Positions 46,175 through 56,530 of a stretch of DNA of 64,000 nt are shown here, piece after piece (positions within the stretch are counted from its first letter, which is position 1; every line of letters begins with the position of its first letter). This stretch comes from Dipteris shenzhenensis (Eukaryota; Polypodiophyta; Polypodiopsida; Gleicheniales). The translations under genes and the position numbers were made by a program. Under the pieces are notes generated by a model. The model was given only the letters and a program-made list of their open reading frames with translations, was not told the origin of the DNA and did no database searches. The stretch is from NCBI GenBank assembly GCA_047967505.1, contig CM106538.1; one strand, written 5' to 3'.

Positions 46175-46526
46175 AAATGCCTCAGGCTATGTCAAGGATA
46201 CATCTAGTCTCATAGTTTCTCATGCCATCTCATGGTGGTCAAGGATAAATCTATGGCTAGGTTCTCATGCTAGCAAGGGTTCCCTTGGTAAACAGAAAGG
46301 GATACAAACAGACCTTCCAATGGTTATCTCCCCTACATGTACATGCACACAATGTCTGTAGGAGGTACCATGGAACAAACATACACATGGCCTACATCAT
46401 AAGGTGACCAGAGGTGTTTACGAAAACACACAACACACAATAATTTATTTTCATTCATTTTGGAGGACTATCCAGGCTGAGTACCTTGACATAAAAAGAG
46501 TGATCTGGAGCATACATAGAGATGAT

Positions 46527-47418
46527 TTAAAATGCATAATCTTCATGGGATGCCTCATCTTGTGGAGGCAAATTCACTGTAAGTAGATTTGCATTTTCTG
46601 TCTTTGCTTTGTCTCTGCAGAACTTCTCACTATGGTTGTTTTTGCCACAGTGCTTACATGGATTAACTTTGAAGCAGTCCTTTGAAAGGTGATTTGTCTT
46701 TCCACAGTGATTGCAAGGAGAGTACTTGCCCTTCTGGAATTTCATAACATAAGCAGTGTCATTGCCTTTCCTTAACTCCATGTGTCTTTCTTCTTCTTGG
46801 AGAGCTGAGATAATGCCTTCAAGGTTTGGATTGGGAAGATTCTTCAAAGTGCTTACAATGTGATCAAAGCTTTCAGGCATACTCTTAAGTAGTACTGCCA
46901 TAGCATCATCAGGGGTGATAGGAGAGTTGATAGAAGCTAACTGAGTCATAAGACTCCGCATATAGTTGACATGGGCAGCTAAAGTAGTATCACTTGCCAT
47001 CTTTAATTCAAAGAAAGAGATTTTAAGTGATAGTTTAGAAATATGAGAGCTTGTACCAAAAATCAAATCTAGCTTCCGATGGAGACTCCAAGTCAGATAT
47101 ATGATGTATGTAATCATCACCCAAAGCTAAAGCAATTATACCATATGCTTTTTCTTCTCTTGCTGGATCCCTTGTCGGTCGTGTCGGAGCTGAAGATTCC
47201 CCAGCATTTGAGGCCGTAGAAGAAGCGGTAGGAGAAGGTTTGACAAGTCCCCATAAGTTCTCCCGCATTAATGCAAATTTTACCTTCATTTGCCATGTAT
47301 GGAACCCCTTTCCATTGAACTTCTCAAGATTATATAAAGTAGCCATGAGAGGGTCTAACCCAGATATTGGGCAGTGTCTATCTCTCTTACAAGGCAAAAA
47401 GAACTGCAATACTTCCAA
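46527..47418 (-). pseudogene. Copia-type Gag (UBN2/DUF4219-like with two CCHC knuckles), frameshifted
   Basis: The upstream frame (47418-47035) has KFNGKGFHTWQMKVKFALMR, the usual start of copia Gag. The downstream frame (to 46527) has ALKSMPESFDHIVSTL-like UBN2 sequence, LQEEERHMELRKG, and two zinc knuckles CNHCGKTNHLSKDC and CKHCGKNNHSEKFC. The frames cross near 47055-47065, so a small indel breaks the protein. It is followed by a stop and ~350 bp of non-coding sequence up to the PPT. Confidence 0.85.
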
Positions 47419-48189
47419 AGTATAGCCACTTGTTGTAGCAAATAGTAGTGACTAGTTTTCAAACAATGATGCTACTTTTTATATGCTTCATAGAAGTGGA
47501 TGAAATAACCACTTTCCAATCACAACCAGGTCTAGCAAGTCAAAACAAAACTGAAGCAACACTTGTAGTGAAGTTATTAAAAACTTCAAAAGACCAGAAA
47601 TGCTAGAGTAGCATTTTATGTAGCATCTTTTCAAAAGCATGTAAAAACTGTCAAAACTAGAGAGCTGAACTTGGAGGGCTCATAGCACACTCTTCAAAGC
47701 AAAAGAAAGGGGGCTTTTTGAGGCAAAAGAAAGCTGATATACCACAGTAGATCCTCTGGGAAGAAGAGGAGAAAAAACGCGTCAGGTCGCCTTCACCTTC
47801 TTGAACAAAGTCGACTGGTTTTTCTTTGTTTTCTCCTTCAATATGCAGCCATTGCTGCTCAGATTTCAGCACAAGGTAGCTCTAGGTATGTAGAAGCTTG
47901 CCCTGGAAGGAATTAAGAAAAGACAGAGCAGGTGCAGAGAAAACGCAGAAGAGAAAAACAACGACTTTTCTGCAATGGCGACCAGCAGCGCGGGTTGTTC
48001 TCCAATTGCTTGCAGCCCGAAGTTCGCCCTAACAAGAGGGATCTACAGCAGAAAGGGTGTGGGAAATGGTTGAGGATTGAAGGAGAACAAGCTCAAGCAA
48101 AATTTTTGGAGAAGAGGGAGAGATGGTGAAGAAGAAGAAGAAGAAGAAGATGATGATGTGGCAAAAATGGGCTCAAGGGGGATGAAATG

Positions 48190-48200
48190 GCTCGATACCA
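48190..48200 (-). promoter_or_regulatory. Primer-binding site (initiator tRNA-Met type)
   Basis: The minus strand reads TGGTATCGAGC immediately after the 5' LTR, close to the TGGTATCAGAGC complement of plant initiator tRNA-Met used by copia elements. Confidence 0.85.
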
Positions 48201-48497
48201 TGTTGAAACACTGAAAGGAAAGAGTAGAGTGGACACAAAATCAGAGTACTTGCATTACTTGCTTGTAGAATGAAGAAGAGTGAGGTCCTTAAGTAGGCAC
48301 CTCATACATGCTCACTGACATCACTGATGACTTCAGAGCTCCACAATCATCTCCTCAATTTGCTTCTAGATTCTCTCAATCATCCTATGTGGCTCTCCAC
48401 CACCTAACTGTGCTTCTGGGCACCTAACTGCGCCTCTAGCACTCACACATAGAAACATAAGGTGTGCCTGAGGCATACACCTTGAGATATCCCAACA
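48201..48497 (-). repeat. 5' LTR of the copia element
   Basis: 297 bp, nearly identical to 45863-46159 (differences include GAAATC/GACATC and CTGCTCC/TTGCTTC). In minus-strand sense it contains the element's promoter. Confidence 0.93.
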
Positions 48498-48838
48498 AGA
48501 TTGAGTATTAAATACTGTTTTTGGCCTTGGTGTATTTTTCAAACACGATCCTAGGTGTATTTTTCAAACAAGTACTTATCGGATGGGAATGCTACTTTGC
48601 ACACAAGTCAATACTGCCTAGGTTGAGGAACGTGCAAAGTCTTGTGTCCATTGGATATGCTTTGCATAGTCGATCGCACATTATACACCATTTTGTTCCT
48701 AGTGTTATGCACAATCATCATAACATACGTTTGGAGGTGTGTTATCTGGACAAGTACTTATGGGATGGGTGCACCACTTTGTATGCAAGTCAATACAACC
48801 TAGGTTGAGGCGTGTACAAAGTTTTGTGCCCATTGGAG
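48498..48838. repeat. Remainder of the satellite array after the copia insertion
   Basis: Begins with the second AGATT and continues the interrupted monomer (GAGTATTAAATACTG), followed by about two more diverged monomers. It ends near CCCATTGGAGAAATG. Confidence 0.88.
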
Positions 48839-49082
48839 AAATGTAGATGCGATAATATTAGAAAATTCTCGATATGTGTATATGTGTGTGTGTGTGGCAA
48901 ACAATTTTGATACAACAAAGTAAACACCTAGTGCACAAATTATGCACTTCATACCTTGAGTAAATAAGCTTGTTGATGAGTATAAATACGCCCTTGAATA
49001 AAAGCATAGTTGTTGTATGACCACAATAGGATCGCTTTGACACCTGTGATTTTGCCCACATGTAAGTTTGCAAATAGTATAA

Positions 49083-49330
49083 AAAATCATATAATAATAT
49101 ATTAATAGTTTGCAAATGTGTATAGCAAGTGAGTAATGGGAAGTGGAAGTGGGAGTGAGGAGGGAGGAGTGGAATGGGAGAGGGAATTAATAGGGGTGTA
49201 TGATAATAAGTATAAAAAATAGTATAATAATATATTAATAGTTTTCAAATGGCAAGTGAGTAATGGGAAGTGGAAGTGAGAGTGGGGAGGGAAGAATGGA
49301 ATGGGAGAGGGGAAGGTAATAGGGGAGTAG
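49083..49330. repeat. 127-bp tandem duplication, purine-rich
   Basis: ATAATATATTAATAGTTT, then GCAAGTGAGTAATGGGAAGTGGAAG and GAATGGGAGAGG, occur at about 49094 and again at about 49228. The sequence then grades into GGGA-rich DNA up to 49640. From 48840 to 49083 nothing else is seen except a short TG microsatellite (48876-48894). Confidence 0.8.
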
Positions 49331-49639
49331 GATAATAAGGGAGGGAAATGAGTGAGGGGAGTTAATAGGGGATGAAAAAGAGGAGGGTGAGATGGGGAAA
49401 TATGGGATTTTGGGAAATGGGAGGAGTATGGGACGTGGTGGAAATGTGGGATGGGAGTGGTGGCAATGGGGGAGGAAGAAGAAATGGATGGGGGGAGGGC
49501 TAATGGAAGATTGGGATGAGGGATGGGGGTCCAATGGGAGAGGGGGAGTAATGGGAGCCAATGGGAGAGGGGATAAATGAAAAGCCAATAGGAGAGAGGG
49601 GAGGAATGGAAAGCCAATAGGAGAGGAGGAGGAAAACCT

Positions 49640-49780
49640 AATTTTTCTTATATATAGTCTTCCTTCTTCATTCATTCTCCCCTCATTTCATTCATTGAAG
49701 CAAGAAAGCAAGGACGATCAAGAAAGCAAGGAAGGAAGAGCAAGAAAGCAAGAAAGAGCAAACTTACAAACTTTTTCCAG
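49640..49780 (+). promoter_or_regulatory. Promoter-like leader, copy 1: TATA box, 5' exon, splice donor
   Basis: TATATATA (49649-49656) is followed by TTCATTCATTCTC, CCTCATTTCATTCATTGAAGCAA and, at 49773-49780, TTTTCCAG followed by GTACTTG, a plausible donor. The same sequence order is found at 52041-52166. Immediately downstream lies the G-rich palindrome-bearing block. Confidence 0.5.
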
Positions 49781-49829
49781 GTACTTGCAAATTTTTTTGA
49801 TTAATTCTTTATCTAGATTTTTTTTAAAA

Positions 49830-51640
49830 ATTTTGAAGAGAGAGGAACTAGAGAGAGAGAGGTTCACCAGGAGGGGAGGAGGAGAGGATGGAGAGGGGGG
49901 AGGGGAGGGAGGGGCGGGGGGCAGGGTGGAGGGAGGGAGAGGGGGGGGAGGGGAGCCGGGAAGGGAGGGGGGGGTTCTGGCGACCTCGGCTGCCAAGACC
50001 CCCTGGAGGGGGGAGGGGAGGGAGGGGGCTCCAGGGGGAGGGGAGGGAGGGGCGGGGGCGAGGGAGGGGGAAGGAGGGGCGGGGGTGCCAGGTAGGGAGG
50101 GGAGGAGGGAGGGGTGGGGGCGGGGACGGGGGCGGGGGTGAGGGAGGGAGGGGGGTCTGGCGGCCACGGCTGCCAGGACCCCCTGGAGGGGGGAGGGGAG
50201 GGAGGGGGTGGGGGGGGGTTGGGGTCAAGGGAGGGAGGGGAGGGGGGTCTGGTGGCCACGGCCGCTAGGACCCCTGGAGGGGGGAGGGGAGGGAGAGGGT
50301 GGGGGGGGTTGGGGTCGAGGGAGGGGGGGTTGGGGTCGAGGGAGGGAGGGAGGGGGGGGTCTGGCGGCCGCGGCTGCCAGGACCCCTGGAGGGGGGAGGG
50401 GAGGGAGGGGGTGGGGGGGGGTTGGGGTCAAGGGAGGGAGGGGGGGGGGTTTGGCAGCCGCGGCCACCAAGACCCCCTGGAGGGGGGAGGGGAGGGACGG
50501 GGGTGGGGGGGGTTGGGGTCAAGGGAGGGAGGGGGGGGGTTTGGTAGCCGCGGCCGCCAAGACCCCCTGGAGGGGGGAGGGGAGGGACGGGGTGGGGGGG
50601 TTCTGGCGGCCGCGGCCGCCAGACCCCCAAGGAGGGGGGGGGAGGGGAGCCGGGTAGGGAAGGGGGGGGCGAAGGGGGGGGAGGGGAGCGGGGGCGGGGT
50701 CGAGGGAGGGAGGGGGGGTCTGGCGGCCGCAGCCGCTAGGACCCCCTGGAGGGAGGGGGGAGGGGAGGGAGGGGCGGGGGGGGTTGGGGTCGAGGGAGGG
50801 AGGCGGGGGGGTCTGGCGGCCACAGCCGCCAGGACCCCCTGGAGGGGGGAGGGGAGGGAGGGGGTGGGGGGGTAGGGGTCAAGGGAGGGAGGGGGGGTAT
50901 GGCGGCCGCGGCCGCCAGGACCCCTAGAGGGGGGAGGGGAGGGAGGGGGTGGGGGGGTGGTTGGGGTCGAGGGAGGGAGGGGGGGGGGGAGGGGGTGGGG
51001 GGGGGTTGGGGTCGAGGGAGGGAGCGGGGGGGGGAGGGGAGGGATGGGGTGGGGGGGGTTCTGGCGGCCGCAGCTGCCAGACCCCCAAGGAGGGGGGAGG
51101 GGAGGGGGGGGAGGGGAGCCGGGTAGGGAAGGGGGGGGCAGAGGGGGGGGAGGGGAGCGGGGGCGGGGGGTCGAGGGAGGGAGGGGAGGGGAGGGGGGGA
51201 GGGTAGTCGGGTAGGGAAGGGGGTGGGCGGGGGCGGGGGCGGGGGAGGGAGGGAGGGGGGGTTCTGGCACGGCTGTCAGGACCCTCCACGGGGGGGGGAG
51301 GGAGGGGGTGGGGGGGATGGAGGGGTCGAGGGAGGGGGGGGAGGGGAGGGGAGGGAGGAAGGGGGGGGAGGGGAGTAGAAGGAGAGAGAGGGGAGAGGAG
51401 GGAGGGGAGAGAGAGGGAGAGAGAGAGAGGGAGGGGAGAGGAGGGAGCAGAAGGAGAGAGAGGGGAGAGGAGGGAGGGGAGGGAGAGAGAGAGTGAGGGG
51501 AGGGAGAGAGAAAGAGAGAGAGAGAGTGAGGGGGGAAGGTATGGGAGAGAGAGAGAGAGTGAGGGAGAGAGAAGCGAGGGAGTAGAGGGAGTAGAGGGAG
51601 AGAGAGAGAGAGAGTGAGGGAGTAGAGGGAGAGAGGTCGA
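49830..51640. repeat. G-rich minisatellite block with a palindromic GC core
   Basis: The plus strand is almost entirely purine (GGGGAGGGGAGGGAGGGGG). The only regular interruption is a core such as GGCGGCCGCGGCCGCCA followed by GACCCCCTGGAGG, seen about a dozen times (near 49978, 50157, 50250, 50363, 50457, 50546, 50606, 50720, 50814, 50900, 51061, 51265) at 60-200-bp spacing. From 51360 it passes into GAGAGAGGGGAG repeats. Long ORFs on both strands (poly-Gly/Arg or poly-Pro/Ser) are composition artefacts. Confidence 0.9.
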
Positions 51641-51649
51641 ATTTGTACA

Positions 51650-52000
51650 AGAGCGACAAATAAGATTTGACTTAGGAAAAGAATGAAAGGGACTTACGAG
51701 AAGAAAGTATCAAGAAGAATGTTGAACACAAATTTGAATTCTTACAACTAAGAGTAGAACTATCACGAGCAAGAGCAACAAATAAGATTCTTACTCAAAT
51801 AAGATTTGACTTACTATCACGAGCAAGAGCGACAAATAAGATTTGACTTACGAGAAGAATGAAAGGGACTTACGAGAAGAAAGTATCAAGAAGAATGTTG
51901 AACACAAATTTGAATTCAAAAGGAACGTACGAGAAGAAAGTATAAGAAGAATGTTTGAGCACAAATTTGAATTCAAATTTATAATGAATTCAAATTTCCC
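51650..52000. repeat. Tandem repeat with AAATAAGATTTGACTTA and GAACACAAATTTGAATTC
   Basis: GAGCGACAAATAAGATTTGACTTA is found at 51649 and 51827. The linked block AGAAAGTATCAAGAAGAATGTTG + AACACAAATTTGAATTC is at 51703 and 51879, with a third partial copy at about 51935. It separates the two purine blocks. Confidence 0.85.
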
Positions 52001-52040
52001 TCTCTTTTTTGAAAATTCAAATTTATGCGTGGGAGGAGTG

Positions 52041-52166
52041 GGCTAGTTTTTCTTATATATACTCTTCTTTCCATTCATTCATTCTCACTCTCTCCTCATT
52101 TCATTGAAGCAACCAAGAGCTGAAGAGAAAGGATAAGCGGAGCCTTACTTTTTTCACTTTTTCCAG
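52041..52166 (+). promoter_or_regulatory. Promoter-like leader, copy 2: TATA box, 5' exon, splice donor
   Basis: TATATATA at 52054-52061, then CATTCATTCATTCTCAC, CTCCTCATTTCATTGAAGCAA and CACTTTTTCCAG followed by GTACTTGCTTTC (donor at 52167). It is homologous to 49640-49780. The next plausible acceptor on this strand that opens a protein-like frame is TTTTCTTGTAG at about 55629, directly before the ATG at 55635. Confidence 0.5.
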
Positions 52167-52359
52167 GTACTTGCTTTCTTTTTCATTCGTCTTGTATTTC
52201 TTTTTCTTTACTTATAATTTTTTTCAATTAGTTTATTGTTAAAGTTTTTGAGGAGGGGGGTTTTTTTGGAGGCATTACAATTCTTTTTAAATTAGTTTCT
52301 TATTTGAGTTTTTGAGTTCTATTTTAATTAGTTTCTTATTTATATTTGAGTTTGTAAAT

Positions 52360-53366
52360 TTGAGAAATGAGAGAGAATAGGGAGGGAGAGAAAGAGAGAG
52401 GAGAGAGGGAAAGAGAGAAATTAAGAGAGAGAAGAGGGGCTCTTGGCAGCCGTGGCTGCCAAAGGGAGAGAGAGAATAGAAATGAGAGAGAGAATGAGAA
52501 ATGAGAGGAGTAGGGAGGGAGAGAAAGAGAGAGAGGAGAGAGGGAGAGAGAGAGAGAGATTCACAGAGAGAAGAGGGGCTCCTTAAATGAGAGAGAAGAG
52601 TAGGGAGGGAAAGAAAGAGAGAGGAGAGAGGGGGAGAGAGATTAAGAGAGAGAAGAGGGTCTCTTGGCAGCCGTGGCTGATTGAGGGAGGGAGAGAGTAG
52701 GGAGAGAGAGAGAAAGAGAGAGAGGGAGAGAGAGAGAGAGGGAGAGAGAGAGAAAGAGAGAGAGGGAGAGAGAGGGAGAGAGAGAGAGAGGGAGAGAGAG
52801 AGAAAGAGAGAGAGGGAGAGAGAGGGAGAGAAAGAGAAGTTTAAGAGGGAGAGAGAGGGAGAGAGAGAGAAGTTTAAGAGAATGAAACGTGGCAAGAGGA
52901 GAGAGGGAAAGAGAGAAATTAAGAGAGAGAAGAAGGGCTCTTCGGGCCGTGGTCGCCAAAGGGAGAGAGAGAATGAGAAATGAGAGAGAAGAGTAGGGAG
53001 GGAGAGAAAGAGAGAGAGGGAGAGAGACAAGAGATTAAGAGAGAGAAGAGGGGCTCCTTAAATGAGAGAGAAGAGTAGGGAGGGAAAGAAAGAGAGAGCT
53101 GAGACATGGCCGCTAAAGGGAGAGAGAGAATGAGAAATGAGAGAGAAGAGTAGGGAGGGAGAGAAAGAGAGAGAGGGAGAGACACAAGAGATTAAGAGAG
53201 AGAAGAGGGGCTCCTTAAATGAGAGAGAAGAGTAGGGAGGGAAAGAAAGAGAGAGCTGAGAGAGGGAGAGAGAGAAGAGAGTCTCTTAGCAGCAATGAGA
53301 GAGAAGAGTAGGGAGGGAAAGAAAGAGTGGGAGGGAGAGGGAGAGAGAGAGAGAGAAGAGAAGAGG

Positions 53367-53426
<60 letters not shown>

Positions 53427-53521
53427 GGGAATGAAACTTCTCTGCTAGAAGAGTAGGGAGGGAAAGAAAGAGAGGGAGGGAGAGGCAGAGAGAGAGAGAG
53501 AAGACAAGAGGGAGACTTAGG

Positions 53522-53588
<67 letters not shown>

Positions 53589-53703
53589 AAAGAGGGAATG
53601 AAACTTCTGTGCTAGAGGGAGGGAGAGAGTAGGGAGGGAGAGGGAGAGAGAGAGAGAGAAGAGAGGAGGGAGACTTAGGGAGAGAGAAAGAGAGAGAGGG
53701 AGA

Positions 53704-53748
<45 letters not shown>

Positions 53749-53842
53749 GAGAGAAGAGAGGAGGGAGACTTAGGGAGAGAGAGATAAAGAGAGAGGGAGA
53801 GAGAATGAAACTTCTAGCGGCCGTGGCCGCCAAGAGAGGGAG

Positions 53843-53900
<58 letters not shown>

Positions 53901-54142
53901 CTCGCGGCTGTGGCCACCAAGGGAGGGAGGGAGGGAGGGAGGGAGGGCCGCCAAGAGAGGGAGGTAGAGAGAGAGAGAGAGACTTCTCGCAGCCGTGGCC
54001 ACCAAGGGAGGGAGGGAGGGAGGGAGGAAGGAAGGCTGAGAGAGATTAAGAGAGAGAATTCAGAGAGAGAGAGAGAGACATAGAGAGGGAAAGAATGACA
54101 AATCCTAGCGGCCAAGAGGATAGAGGTAGGGAGGTAGAGAGG

Positions 54143-54180
<38 letters not shown>

Positions 54181-54480
54181 GAGGGAGAGAGAAGAGGAGA
54201 GAGAGAGAGAGAGGAGAGAGATGGAGAGAGAGAGAGAGAAATAATTACAAATCCTAGGGAGAGAGAGAGAGATAAAGAGAGAGAATGAAAAATCTTAGCC
54301 GCCATGGGAGGGAGAGAAAGAGAGACTTGAGATAAACTAAGAGAGAATGAGTGGGATGAGGATAGAGAGGGAAACACATAAGAGTTGTCAGAGAGAGAGA
54401 GAGAGATTAAGAGAGAGAATGAGGTGTCTTGACTATGGCTACAGAGAGATTCAGGAGTCGAGAGAGAGAGAGAGAAAGTA
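52360..54480. repeat. GA-rich block with the same palindromic core
   Basis: GAGA/GGGA repeats on the plus strand are punctuated by variants of GGC(A/G)GCCGTGGC(C/T)GCCAA (near 52445, 52668, 52940, 53105, 53815, 53905, 53988, 54108, 54298). Sub-repeats of ~100-190 bp (AGAAGAGGGGCTCCTTAAATGAGAG; GAATGAAACTTCT) recur. The ORFs within it (poly-Ser/Leu or Glu/Arg) are artefacts. Confidence 0.9.
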
Positions 54481-55630
54481 AAGAGAGTTTTATATATTTA
54501 CATGTTTTATATTATACTTTTAAAAAATTATAAAAGAGTGAATTTATGGTTTGTTTTGATGGTGAGATAATATTTATATATATATTCATCTTTTAAATTG
54601 AAAAATGTTAACTTTTCTTTAGATACTTGTTCTTCATTTCTCTCACATGCAGGTTTAGCCTCTATATCAAAACCCCTTCTTTTGCATATTTAAGCCTCTT
54701 AAACCCCAGCACATTAAAATGAACACAGAAAAAGAAATTATTTATTGCTTTTCTTCGCTTCGACGGTTGGTTTAGCATAGTTTAGCATAGATTAGATTGC
54801 CTTAGAGGAGAGACAATTCTCCAAGTTGCCAATCGAAGCCATGCTCAAATTTTTCTAACTAGTTCCTAATCGTTGTCAGTCCCTTCACTCACATGCGGTT
54901 TAACACTCATAACATGCTATTAAATAAGACCTTTTACCATTTACCAAGAAGTTTATCAGTGGGCAAATTGCATGAGCAGATATCAGTGGATAGATTACAT
55001 ATATCAGTGGACAGATTACATGTCATGGGACATATTGGAGCTTGATGATTATTGGTTATTTTTATTGCATTTGTATAAATATTTAAGCTCATTTATTGTC
55101 ATAAAAAACCTTGTAAAGCCTTCTATGCTATTTTTTACATTTATTGTCATATGAAGCGCCTTGTAATAAACCCGACCATTCACTATTTAACGAGTATCAG
55201 TGGGCTGCATAAGTGGATATCATGTGGGTTGCATAAGTGGATATCAGTGGAATAGTTTTTAGTGGGTAGATTGCATCAGTTGGGTGTCAGTGCACAGATA
55301 TCAATGGATGGACAGATTACATGTCATCATGAAGATTGAAGCTTTATGACTAGAGGGCAAATCAATGGATGGACAGATTACATGTCTTCACGAAGATTGA
55401 AGCTTTATCACTAGACGACATTTTATATTACTGTAAAGCTTTATTGGCTAATTTTTTTACATTTGTACAAATATTTAAGCCTTGTAAAGCCTTCTAGGCT
55501 ATTTCTCACATTTATTGCCATATGAAGCCTTGTAAAGCCTTTTGGGCTATTTCCCACATTTATTGTATCAAGCGTTGTATATTGTACTTTACTTGTATGT
55601 ATCTAAATTCTTCATTATCTTTTCTTGTAG
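54481..55630. repeat. AT-rich stretch with degenerate tandem repeats, upstream of the 55.6-kb ORF
   Basis: GGACAGATTACATGTC occurs at 55009, 55311 and 55368, in the last two with GAAGATTGAAGCTTTAT. AAGCCTTGTAAAGCCTT with GGCTATTT and CACATTTATTG(C/T)(C/A)AT recurs at about 55090-55160, 55485 and 55525. Possible intronic sequence if leader 2 is spliced to the ORF at 55635. Confidence 0.65.
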
Positions 55631-55634
55631 GATT

Positions 55635-56530
55635 ATGGAGCAATCAACTAATGTGGTGGCTATCCTAAATGACTCTGAGATCAGAGAATGGGTTTCTGAT
55701 GTCACTTTGAATTTCAAAGGAAAGGAATATAGCCCCAATGGCTTTAATAGGTGGACTCGATATCACATGGGTAGAAGAGCTTGGTTTCTTCATCAAAAGG
55801 AAAAGAGACTCTTTCTACTTATGTCAAAAAGGGAGTTCAATGGTGTTGAAGATCCATGGGATGCTACTTTCTTCAAAAAAGATATGACTTCAAGCCTTGT
55901 AGTAGGCATAATGATAGAGCCAAAAGAGACTTTTGTGGATATTTTTACAAAGAGTTTAGATCCTGAAGTTGGCGGTGTTCATATTGTTGTGTCAAGGAGA
56001 GACTCAAAGACCTTTGTGATGCCTCCTCCTCAACCATCAAAGTTTCTAGAGCTACAAAGTGCATTGGAGGCTCTTTCATATACTTGGGAGCAATTTCCTA
56101 GTATGGTGGCAAAAAGGATGCATGCAAAGATAATGTTTGAGTACTTTCAGGATGCACAATATGCTCCTCATATTCAAGGATCTTCACATGAAGGAGATCA
56201 AAAAGCTTAGACTTCGATGCAAGGACAAGAAGAACAGGCACACTGTCACAAACGTGTAGAACATGAGTGCAAACTTCTAGAGCAAGAAATGGTGGATGTA
56301 ACTAAGGATGATGAAACACAAGCCTTGAGTGCACGGGAATTTAAAAAAATTGAAGATCAAGGTTGATCCACTGCAGTTATGCTAGAAGCTCTTGCTAGCA
56401 AACCATGACGTGAAATGCAAAAGGCTAGTACTGCAAGAGCCACGATTCCAAGCAGTAAAAAAAGACATCGTCTCACTGTAGAGAGAGATAATGTGGATGA
56501 AAAACGGTGGATAGACAAAAGCAGTAGAGC
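55635..56530 (+). pseudogene. Unrecognised ORF (MEQSTNVVAIL...) with in-frame stops
   Basis: The ATG at 55635 follows a good acceptor (TTTTCTTGTAG/G). The first 192 codons to the TAG at 56208 have normal composition (FNRWTRYHMGRRAWFLHQ; VDIFTKSLDPEVGGVHIVV). The same frame stays protein-like beyond that stop (EHECKLLEQEMVDVTKDDE; SKKRHRLTVERDNVDEKRW) with TGA codons near 56365 and 56407, up to a TAA near 56533. Either the protein really ends at 56210 or the longer frame is decayed; the latter looks more likely. No domain recognised. It could belong to a mobile element. Confidence 0.45.

Larger units (their letters stand above)
45863..48497 (-). mobile_element. Complete non-autonomous Ty1/copia LTR retrotransposon (gag only)
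   Basis: Two 297-bp LTRs (45863-46159 and 48201-48497) flank a ~2.04-kb interior. A 5-bp TSD, a PBS and a PPT are all present in minus-strand orientation. The interior encodes only a Gag-like protein and a leader; there is no protease, integrase, RT or RNase H, so mobilisation would need proteins from a relative. The LTRs differ at only about four positions, which implies a fairly recent insertion. It lies inside one monomer of the satellite array, which resumes exactly after the TSD. Confidence 0.93.

Noticed and set aside
39865-48838. Regular repeats resembling a CRISPR array
   Set aside because: The units are ~182 bp with no alternation of short identical repeats and unique spacers. This is satellite DNA in a plant genome.
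49695-51290. Long overlapping Gly/Arg-rich and Pro/Ser-rich ORFs on both strands
   Set aside because: Open frames on both strands arise from the purine-only composition. No non-repetitive coding signal.
52287-54377. Long Ser/Leu-rich minus-strand and Glu/Arg-rich plus-strand ORFs
   Set aside because: Direct translation of (GA)n repeats.
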